A program made the translations under genes and the position numbers. This document shows positions 1-4,976 of a DNA stretch of 5,465 nucleotides, piece after piece; position 1 is the first letter of the stretch; each line of letters starts with the position of its first letter. The stretch lies in assembly GCA_030606505.1 (NCBI GenBank), contig JAUWGI010000062.1, positions 1 through 5,465 on the forward strand, read 5' to 3'. The DNA comes from Deltaproteobacteria bacterium (lineage in GTDB: Bacteria; Chloroflexota; Dehalococcoidia; Dehalococcoidales; BS750m-G39). The notes below the pieces were generated by a model. It was given only the letters and a program-made list of their open reading frames with translations, was not told the origin of the DNA and made no database searches.

Positions 1-948
1 GTGGATTACCTTATCTTTTTAGAGGAATTAGCCCGCCGGGGGTCACCGGGATATAACGCTATTGGAGCCAAAATGCTGGCGCCCACCCTGTTTAAATACG
101 GTACTGAGGAACAGAAGGAGAGGTATCTTAAGCTTATTGCCAGTGGAGATGAGTTTTGGTGTGAAGGGTTCACCGAACCCGATGCCGGTTCTGACCTCGC
201 TTCTCTGAAGACAAGAGCCGTAAGGGACAACGATGACTACATAATAAACGGGCAGAAGACCTGGAGTACCTTTGCCAAGTATTCGGACTGGTGTTGTCTG
301 CTGGCTAGAACCGACCCGGAGTTAAAGAGACACCGCGGTATCAGTTTTTTCCTGGTCGATTTGTCTACGCCTGGTGTTACCGTCAGTCCTATAATTGACA
401 TACAGGGCGAGCCGGACTTCGCTGAGATATTCTTTGAGGACGCCAGGGTGCCGAAAGAGAACCTTGTCGGTGGGGAAAATGAAGGGTGGAAAGTGGTGCA
501 AACGATGCTGAGCTACGAGCGCATCGCCATTGGCCCGGTTACCGTGGCACAGAGCCTGATTGAGCGACTGGTAGAGTATATAAAAGCTAATCCCCAGAGG
601 CAGTGGGGAAATAGTAGACAGACATTAGCTAAATTAAAGGTAGAGGCTGAGATTGGGTGGCTTGTCTGTTACCGATTAGCCTGGCTGCATGATAAGGGGA
701 CAGCTACAGCTTATGATGCTGCTGCGTCGCGATTATATAGCACCGAACTGCTTAAGCGTGCCGCTAGTGTAGCTGTGGAGTTATTGGGGTTGTATGGTCA
801 GCTTGACAAGAAGGATAGCAGGGCACCTTTACATGGGTGGTTTGAACATTTATATCTATCGTCTATAGGAATGACTATAGCTGCCGGGACTTCGGAAGTC
901 TTAAAGAACGTAATTGCCGGTATTGGTCTAAAATTACCGAGAGAATAA
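1..948 (+). CDS. Acyl-CoA dehydrogenase, N-terminus cut by window edge
   Basis: Flavoprotein that would introduce an alpha,beta double bond into an acyl-CoA thioester and pass electrons to an electron-transfer flavoprotein; cytoplasmic. The visible 315 residues hold the end of the N-terminal helical domain (about 1-53), the beta domain beginning with the family signature GFTEPDAGSDLAS (residues 56-68) followed by INGQKTWST (82-90), and the C-terminal helical domain ending in AGTSEVLKNVIAGIGLKLPRE. Family members are usually 380-400 residues, so roughly 70-80 N-terminal residues are missing. The GTG at base 1 is probably an internal valine and not a start, since the protein begins mid-domain. 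Oddity: the position that holds the catalytic glutamate in medium- and short-chain enzymes (I-Y-E-G-T) reads I-A-A-G-T, with Ala295 in place of Glu. Substrate cannot be read from the sequence. Codons are AT-richer than in the genes to the right. Confidence 0.93.
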   Translation: MDYLIFLEELARRGSPGYNAIGAKMLAPTLFKYGTEEQKERYLKLIASGDEFWCEGFTEPDAGSDLASLKTRAVRDNDDYIINGQKTWSTFAKYSDWCCLLARTDPELKRHRGISFFLVDLSTPGVTVSPIIDIQGEPDFAEIFFEDARVPKENLVGGENEGWKVVQTMLSYERIAIGPVTVAQSLIERLVEYIKANPQRQWGNSRQTLAKLKVEAEIGWLVCYRLAWLHDKGTATAYDAAASRLYSTELLKRAASVAVELLGLYGQLDKKDSRAPLHGWFEHLYLSSIGMTIAAGTSEVLKNVIAGIGLKLPRE

Positions 949-978
949 TAAATAGAGGCAAGCCCTGCCGGAAGTAAT

Positions 979-1033
979 TGATGCCACCTCCTCCACCAAT
1001 AACCACGGCCATTTTACCATCCAGTCTGAACAT
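979..1033 (-). pseudogene. Relic of a short-chain dehydrogenase/reductase N-terminus
   Basis: Reading the minus strand from the ATG at 1033-1031 gives MFRLDGKMAVVIGGGGGI, the characteristic first beta strand and glycine-rich NAD(P)-binding loop that begin SDR proteins (compare the family pattern LxGKxAxVTGGxxGIG). The next codons read N-Y-F-R-Q-G-L-P, where an SDR would have G followed by a helix, so the homology ends at about base 980. The frame stays open to a TAG at 877-875, running antisense over the end of the acyl-CoA dehydrogenase, and totals only 52 codons against about 250 for an intact SDR. An in-frame TAG lies seven codons upstream of the ATG, which supports this as the original N-terminus. 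A GAAGG stretch upstream is too far from the ATG to be a convincing ribosome site. I infer a broken gene left after a deletion or rearrangement. Confidence 0.72.
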
Positions 1034-1139
1034 ATCAGCTATACTAAACTAACCTTCTGTTTACGTCTTTGTTTTTTTTTCGGGATATCACCGTAGCTAG
1101 TATTTGTTAAGTTGGCGTAGCTGTCCCTGGCCTGCTTTT

Positions 1140-1451
1140 TTATTGCTCTTCTTTACCCCAGTTTTGCATGAGCCGCTTTAAGCGTTGGGCGAGCTTGGGG
1201 TCGGCGCGCAGGCGCTCGATGAAGATGGGGCACCCTTCCAGAAGGGAGTTCTGGGCGGCACTGGCCATGCTGGAGAGCAAATTCTGCATCCCCAGGTCTG
1301 CCTGCTGGGCTACATCCATCCCCGACGCTGAGGATTCCAGCTGGCGGCGGATGTCTTCGGCGCTGAACTTCATCGGCGTGACGCAGGCCTTGTACCAGGG
1401 GCAGTCCTTGCACTGGGCTATGGCATAGGCTTCGTCTAAAATATCACCCAT
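1140..1451 (-). CDS. Small four-cysteine protein, function unknown
   Basis: I do not recognise this 103-residue protein. It has no signal peptide or membrane segment, so it should be cytoplasmic. Cysteines sit at 14, 17 and 23 (CKDCPWYKAC, spacing C-x2-C-x5-C) with a fourth at 74 in EGCPIF; four cysteines in such spacing could bind zinc or an iron-sulfur cluster. The middle (about 30-70) is Gln/Ser/Ala/Met-rich and looks helical, and the end (about 78-98) is a basic amphipathic helix. The start is supported by a GGAGG seven bases upstream of the ATG. It lies 23 bp behind the TlpA-like gene on the same strand and is probably the last gene of the ccdA operon. Whether it is a partner or client of that thiol pathway, or merely co-transcribed, cannot be told from sequence. 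Confidence 0.8.
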   Translation of the reverse strand: MGDILDEAYAIAQCKDCPWYKACVTPMKFSAEDIRRQLESSASGMDVAQQADLGMQNLLSSMASAAQNSLLEGCPIFIERLRADPKLAQRLKRLMQNWGKEEQ

Positions 1452-1458
1452 AGCTAAA

Positions 1459-1463
1459 CCTCC
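1459..1463 (-). promoter_or_regulatory. Ribosome binding site of the small four-cysteine gene
   Basis: Minus-strand GGAGG with a seven-base spacer to the ATG at 1451. It decides this start over other frames covering the same DNA, including an 86-codon plus-strand frame. Confidence 0.7.
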
Positions 1464-1474
1464 GTTGGCCGTCT

Positions 1475-1993
1475 CTAGTCGAGCCGGTTTAAGATAGTTT
1501 CTATATCCGCCTTGCTCTGGAAAGCGCCAATCTTAATTTCCTGAATTACGCCGTCTTTATCAATGAAGAAGGTGGTGGGGATGCCGTGAATATTGTACCT
1601 CTGGGCTACGTTTCCGTTGCTATCAAGCAGGACGGTAAAGGAAAACCCCTCACTCTGCATGAACTGGGCTACCTGTGAAGAGCTTTCTTGAATATTGATG
1701 GTCAGCAGCACCAGCGTCTCTTCCGGCCGTTCGTCATAAATCTGCTGCAAAAAGGGCATTTCGTGGCGGCAGGGGCCGCACCAGGTCGCCCAGAAGTTGA
1801 GTAGTACCGGTGTGCCCTTGAGCTCGCTGAGAGCGATGCTTTGCCCGTCAAGGGTGTTGAGCTGTAAGTCAGGCGCCAGCTTGCCTACCTCCGGAGGCCC
1901 GGCGGTGCCCCCATTAGTGGCACATTGACAGGAAGTGGCAACTAAGCCCAGGGCTAACAGTATAGCCAGTATTGCCGTTAGCTTCTTTTTCAT
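1475..1993 (-). CDS. TlpA/ResA-like exported thioredoxin-fold protein
   Basis: Membrane-anchored or secreted thiol-disulfide oxidoreductase acting outside the cytoplasmic membrane, reducing disulfides in client proteins. The 172 residues start with MKKK and a hydrophobic stretch (5-19), then cysteines at 22 and 24 (TSCQC). This could be a lipoprotein signal with lipidation at Cys22, though the lipobox is imperfect (A-T-S-C). The redoxin domain runs from about 36 to the end: APDLQLNTLDG (40-50), the active site WCGPC (71-75) after LLNFWAT, and the cis-proline loop GIPTTFFID (137-145). All key thioredoxin-fold features are intact and the length is normal for the family. It follows ccdA by 23 bp with its own ribosome site, so CcdA is the likely electron donor. 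Cytochrome c maturation (ResA role) is one possible job, but no cytochrome or heme-handling gene is in view. Confidence 0.93.
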   Translation of the reverse strand: MKKKLTAILAILLALGLVATSCQCATNGGTAGPPEVGKLAPDLQLNTLDGQSIALSELKGTPVLLNFWATWCGPCRHEMPFLQQIYDERPEETLVLLTINIQESSSQVAQFMQSEGFSFTVLLDSNGNVAQRYNIHGIPTTFFIDKDGVIQEIKIGAFQSKADIETILNRLD

Positions 1994-1999
1994 GGATAA

Positions 2000-2006
2000 C
2001 CCTTTC
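2000..2006 (-). promoter_or_regulatory. Ribosome binding site of the TlpA-like gene
   Basis: Minus-strand GAAAGGG, six bases before the ATG at 1993, within the 23-bp gap after the ccdA stop codon. It fixes the start in front of the signal peptide. Confidence 0.65.
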
Positions 2007-2016
2007 TAATTTTACC

Positions 2017-2709
2017 CTAAATACCGCCCTGAAGCCAGCTAAGGTTGCCGGTGAGGATGAGGATGCCGACGGCGATGAGCAGCAGGCCGCTTATAATATA
2101 GCTCCAGGTGGAGTAGCGTTGGATGCGCCGCAGCAAGGGGCGGAGGGAATCGAAGGCGGCGCCGATAACGAGGAAGGGGAGGCCCAGCCCCAGAGAATAA
2201 ACGGCCAGCAGGGCGGCTCCCTGCCAGGCGGTCTCCGAGCTCCAGGCCAGGGTGAGGATACCGCCCAGTATGGGGCCGACACATGGGGTCCAGGCCAGGG
2301 AGAAGATGGCGCCGATGATGAGTGAGCGCAGGTAGCCGGTGGTGGCGCCTGCCGACGGCGCCAGCCGTTTCTCGTAGTTGAGCCAGGGGATTTTGAGGGA
2401 GGCCAGCAGGAACACGCCGAAGGCGATGAGCAGGCCGCCGGCTATGGTCTGGGTCAGCGCCAGAGTGGCGCCGATAGCGAAGCCGAGCAGACCAACGCTG
2501 GCACCGAGGATGGTAAAGACCAGGGTGAAGCCGGCGACAAAGCTGAGCGAGTGGAAAAACAGGGGCAGGCGTTTCTTATCGGTCCCAGGCTCCAGTATTT
2601 CCGGGCCGCAGACGGTGGCCAGATATACCGGCACCAGGGGCAGGACGCAGGGGGTGAGGAAAGATAGCAACCCGGCGCCGAAGGCGACTAAAAGCGATAC
2701 CTGTTCCAT
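2017..2709 (-). CDS. ccdA: CcdA-type cytochrome c biogenesis / thiol electron carrier membrane protein
   Basis: Integral membrane protein that moves reducing equivalents from cytoplasmic thioredoxin to thiol-redox proteins outside the membrane. The 230 residues carry about six hydrophobic segments and the two family motifs: FLTPCVLPLVPVY (17-29, Cys21) and AWTPCVGPILGG (139-150, Cys143). These two cysteines form the redox pair in the DsbD/CcdA family. A third cysteine at 34 (ATVCGPE) lies just after the first motif. Length matches stand-alone CcdA, without the fused thioredoxin domains of DsbD. The exported TlpA-like partner is the next gene, 23 bp on. The ATG start places a short N-terminus directly before the first membrane segment. 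No good Shine-Dalgarno precedes it, and a promoter ending only a few bases upstream suggests a very short leader. Confidence 0.95.
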   Translation of the reverse strand: MEQVSLLVAFGAGLLSFLTPCVLPLVPVYLATVCGPEILEPGTDKKRLPLFFHSLSFVAGFTLVFTILGASVGLLGFAIGATLALTQTIAGGLLIAFGVFLLASLKIPWLNYEKRLAPSAGATTGYLRSLIIGAIFSLAWTPCVGPILGGILTLAWSSETAWQGAALLAVYSLGLGLPFLVIGAAFDSLRPLLRRIQRYSTWSYIISGLLLIAVGILILTGNLSWLQGGI

Positions 2710-2720
2710 AGACAGGTCTA

Positions 2721-2749
2721 ATGCTAATTGATTGGGCGTTGAATATCAA
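2721..2749 (-). promoter_or_regulatory. Candidate sigma-70-type promoter for the ccdA operon
   Basis: On the minus strand TTGATA (2749-2744, five of six consensus bases) is followed after exactly 17 bases by TAGCAT (2726-2721, four of six). Transcription would start near 2714, about five bases before the ccdA ATG, so the message would be leaderless or nearly so. That fits the absence of a Shine-Dalgarno. This is a motif match only. Confidence 0.4.
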
Positions 2750-2794
2750 GCGGGGCCGCAGCGGACGGATAGTTACTTATGAGTGATAATGGTC

Positions 2795-2800
2795 TATAAT
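2795..2800 (+). promoter_or_regulatory. Candidate -10 box for the nuclease operon
   Basis: A perfect TATAAT lies 13 bases before the ATG at 2814; a GATAAT at 2785-2790 is a second, weaker candidate. No good -35 box is present at 16-18 bases upstream (the best is TTACTT at 2773-2778). Transcription from TATAAT would start near 2807 and leave a leader of about seven bases. It lies in the 104-bp region shared with the divergent ccdA promoter. Confidence 0.4.
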
Positions 2801-2806
2801 AGCGCT

Positions 2807-2813
2807 GAGGAAG
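2807..2813 (+). promoter_or_regulatory. Purine tract abutting the nuclease start codon
   Basis: GAGGAAG runs directly into the ATG at 2814. If GAGG is the Shine-Dalgarno, only three bases separate it from the start, shorter than usual. The start is kept because the protein then begins SYSQISLYQTCPLCYK, the normal N-terminal motif of Cas4/RecB-like nucleases. Confidence 0.35.
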
Positions 2814-3950
2814 ATGAGGCCGTTAAGCTACAGCCAGATTTCCCTGTACCAGACCTGCCCCCTGTGCTATAAGCTCCAGTATATTGACCGCCTGGAGACT
2901 AAGTATAAGGGCTATTTCAGCTTCGGTACCACCATGCACGCCTGCGCCGAGTATTTCTTTAAGGTTAAAGTTCCGCCGCCGCCATCGCTGGAGGAACTGC
3001 TTCAATATTACGAAAAGAACTGGCTCTCGGCGGGCTATGAGTCGGCCGAGGAGGAAGCCAACTATAAGACCTACGGGCGGGAGATGCTGGCCAGGTTCTG
3101 GGAGATTCACAACCCCGATTTCAGAATGCCGATAGCCGTGGAGTGGATGTTTAATATCAATATTGAGGGGATAAAGCTGCGGGGCTTTATCGACCGCATC
3201 GATAAACTGGACAGCGGCGGGCTGGCTATCGTTGACTACAAGACCGACCGCGAGCTTTTTACCAATGACTATTTAGCCCGAAATCTGCAGCTGACCCTGT
3301 ACCAGCTGGCGGTGGCCAAGTCCTGGTTTCTGCCCGTGGAGAGGCTCACCCTCTACCACTTCCGTACCAACACCCCCTGCAGCTGCCCGCCTAGAGATGA
3401 GGCCCAGCTGGAAGCAGCCAAAAAGCTGGTGCTGACGGTGGCCGAGGGCATCGAGGCCGGAAAGTTTCCCGCCGTGGAGAGTGAGCGCTGTCCCTGTGAT
3501 TTCCCCGAGCACTGCCCCTACTACCGGCAGCAGGTTACGCCGGTGGCGAAAGAGGCCAAGATTTCGGGGGAGGTGGTGGTGGCCGGGGTGGTGGAGCGCT
3601 ACGTTTCCCTGCAGAGCCAGATAAAGGAGCTGCAGCTGGAGCTTGATGAGCTGAAGCAGAGGCTGGCCGATTTCTGCCAGGCGGAGGGGCTGAACCGGGT
3701 CTACGGCAGTGATTATGCCCTGACCTACAAGCTGGTGGAGAAGAGCGGTTTCAGCGAGGACGAGGTCAGGGCGTTATTAGAGCCGGCGGGGCTTCTGGAC
3801 AGGGTGCTCAGCCTCGATTCGGCCAAGCTCAAGGAGTTAATCAGCGACCGGGCGGTGGCCCAGGATATCAGGAGTAAGCTGGAAGCCTTAAAGCAGGTCA
3901 TTTCCAGCTATCCCCAGTTCTGGCCGAGAAGGCTGGTCGAGGAGGAATAG
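2814..3950 (+). CDS. Cas4/RecB-like PD-(D/E)XK nuclease with Fe-S-type cysteines and coiled-coil tail
   Basis: Predicted DNA nuclease of the RecB/AddB/Cas4 superfamily, cytoplasmic, probably metal dependent. The 378 residues show SYSQISLYQTCPLCYK (5-20), His42 in FGTTMHA, the acidic strand VEW (109-111), GFIDRID with Asp127, VDYKT with Asp141 and Lys143, and the QLTLY helix motif (159-163). These are the superfamily's catalytic and structural motifs, in order and intact. Cys15 plus Cys226, Cys228 and Cys234 (CPCDFPEHC) match the one-plus-three cysteine layout that holds a 4Fe-4S cluster in Cas4 and AddB, but the first gap is one residue instead of the usual two. The tail has a clean heptad run (Leu266, Ile270, Leu273, Leu277, Leu280, Leu284, Phe287) and then an unassigned domain (about 293-378). 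No cas1, cas2, helicase or CRISPR repeats are in view, so a CRISPR role is not supported; repair or phage-type end processing are alternatives. Confidence 0.9.
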   Translation: MRPLSYSQISLYQTCPLCYKLQYIDRLETKYKGYFSFGTTMHACAEYFFKVKVPPPPSLEELLQYYEKNWLSAGYESAEEEANYKTYGREMLARFWEIHNPDFRMPIAVEWMFNINIEGIKLRGFIDRIDKLDSGGLAIVDYKTDRELFTNDYLARNLQLTLYQLAVAKSWFLPVERLTLYHFRTNTPCSCPPRDEAQLEAAKKLVLTVAEGIEAGKFPAVESERCPCDFPEHCPYYRQQVTPVAKEAKISGEVVVAGVVERYVSLQSQIKELQLELDELKQRLADFCQAEGLNRVYGSDYALTYKLVEKSGFSEDEVRALLEPAGLLDRVLSLDSAKLKELISDRAVAQDIRSKLEALKQVISSYPQFWPRRLVEEE

Positions 3951-3977
3951 CCCTGGCGGTTTACTAGAAAGATAGCC

Positions 3978-3984
3978 GGAGGAG
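3978..3984 (+). promoter_or_regulatory. Shine-Dalgarno abutting the synthetase start codon
   Basis: GGAGGAG runs into the ATG at 3985, leaving two bases after GGAGG. An in-frame TAG at 3973-3975 rules out a longer protein, and the next in-frame ATG (codon 31) would remove the helix before the P-loop, so this start is preferred. Confidence 0.55.
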
Positions 3985-4956
3985 ATGTTTTCCAACTACC
4001 AGTCGCTGTCTTTTAACTACGGCGTTATTGTTCAGGCCCTGGAAGAAAGCGTCAGGCGAAACCTGACCGACGGGATGCTGCTCTCCGGGGGGCTGGATAC
4101 GACGCTGCTGGCCTGCTTGGCTTCAAAGTGGACCAAGCCGAGCTGCATCACCGTGGCCCTGCGTGGCGCTCCTACCCCGGACATTGGCTACGCCCGGCTG
4201 GTGGCCAGCCGGCTTAAGTTGGAGCACCATATCCACTATTTCGGGGACGACGAGTTGAACGAGGGTTTGCGCGCCTCAATCAGGGTGATGAAGTCGTTTG
4301 ACCCCATGGAAATCCGCAACAGTGCCGCTATCTATGTCGCCCTGAAGGCGGGGAAGGGGCGGGGCTTGAAAGCCTTTATGACCGGAGACGGCGCCGACGA
4401 GCTCTTCGGCGGTTATAGCTTTCTCTTCGGGCTGGACAGGGCGGAGCTGGAGACAGAGCTTAAAAAGCTGTGGGCCAATATGAGATTTGCCTCCGTCCCC
4501 CTGGCCCAGGACCTCGGTGTTGAAGCCAGACTTCCCTTCTTAGACCCCAGATTCAGGACGCTGGCCGAAAACCTGGACGTGCGCTTAAAGGTCAAGAGCC
4601 AGGGGGGGCAGGTGTGGGGTAAGTGGGTGCTGCGTAAGGCCTCGGAGAAGATTATACCCCCGGAAATAGCCTGGAGGGCCAAGGCGCCGATAGAGGTGGG
4701 CACCGGCACCACCATACTGCCCTGGCTCTTTGATTCTAGAATCCCCGACGCCGAGTTTAAAGAGAAGAAGGCTAAATATCTTAAAGAGGACGGGGTTACC
4801 ATCAGGGATAAGGAGCACCTTTACTACTATGAGATTTACCGTGACCTGATTGGCCTGCCTTCCGCCACTGGCGGTGCCAGGAAATGCCCCCAGTGCGGCG
4901 CTGGTGTTGATGAGAGAGCTACCTTCTGCCGCACCTGCGGCGCCTACCCGATATAG
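3985..4956 (+). CDS. Asparagine-synthase-type ATP pyrophosphatase with C-terminal zinc ribbon, no glutaminase domain
   Basis: Predicted enzyme that activates a carboxylate or similar group with ATP, releasing AMP and pyrophosphate, for attack by ammonia or another nucleophile. The 323 residues contain the PP-loop LLSGGLDT (32-39), TGDGADELFGGY (133-144), equivalent to the GEGSDELFGGY motif of AsnB, and ARLPFLDPRF, the counterpart of VPFLDHR. A basic KWVLRKASEKIIPPEIAWRAKAP follows. These are synthetase-domain signatures of asparagine synthase. AsnB enzymes are over 500 residues with an N-terminal glutaminase domain starting at Cys2; here residue 2 is Phe and that domain is absent, so ammonia would have to come from elsewhere or the nucleophile differs. 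The last 23 residues are a zinc ribbon (Cys301, Cys304, Cys315, Cys318; CPQC-x10-CRTC), suggesting binding to nucleic acid or protein. It follows the nuclease by 34 bp, probably in one operon. The substrate is unknown and I would not name it asparagine synthetase outright. Confidence 0.87.
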   Translation: MFSNYQSLSFNYGVIVQALEESVRRNLTDGMLLSGGLDTTLLACLASKWTKPSCITVALRGAPTPDIGYARLVASRLKLEHHIHYFGDDELNEGLRASIRVMKSFDPMEIRNSAAIYVALKAGKGRGLKAFMTGDGADELFGGYSFLFGLDRAELETELKKLWANMRFASVPLAQDLGVEARLPFLDPRFRTLAENLDVRLKVKSQGGQVWGKWVLRKASEKIIPPEIAWRAKAPIEVGTGTTILPWLFDSRIPDAEFKEKKAKYLKEDGVTIRDKEHLYYYEIYRDLIGLPSATGGARKCPQCGAGVDERATFCRTCGAYPI

Positions 4957-4976
4957 CTGGCTTTACAGCGGCCAGC
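4956..4976. terminator. Inverted repeat across the convergent stop codons
   Basis: GCTGGC (4956-4961) and GCCAGC (4971-4976) are perfect complements around a nine-base loop, with a possible further T-G pair inside. The hairpin starts at the last base of the synthetase stop and includes the stop codon of the opposing permease (4965-4963). Neither side is followed by a T run, so it is not a classical intrinsic terminator; it could be a weak bidirectional one or chance. Confidence 0.35.

Noticed and set aside
1071..1080. T run after the acyl-CoA dehydrogenase as an intrinsic terminator
   Set aside because: No stable inverted repeat lies directly before it on the plus strand; the same is true of the shorter T run at 1136-1141.
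1092..1122. Direct repeat CGTAGCT (1092-1098 and 1116-1122)
   Set aside because: Two copies of seven bases, 24 bases apart, are expected by chance and show no further structure.
1168..1428. Plus-strand 86-codon frame opposite the small four-cysteine gene
   Set aside because: No recognisable domain and no operon partner on that strand; the minus-strand frame has a good ribosome site and fits the operon.
1972..2731. Plus-strand frames (1972-2325 and 2378-2731) antisense to ccdA
   Set aside because: They are low-complexity or arginine/serine-rich shadows of a clear CcdA membrane protein with both family motifs.
2814..3950. CRISPR-Cas adaptation locus suggested by the Cas4-like nuclease
   Set aside because: No cas1, cas2 or repeat-spacer array is present, and the protein has a long extra tail; Cas4-like nucleases are common outside CRISPR loci.
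4413..4818. Minus-strand frames opposite the synthetase gene
   Set aside because: The plus strand carries intact PP-loop and zinc-ribbon motifs; the antisense translations resemble no family.
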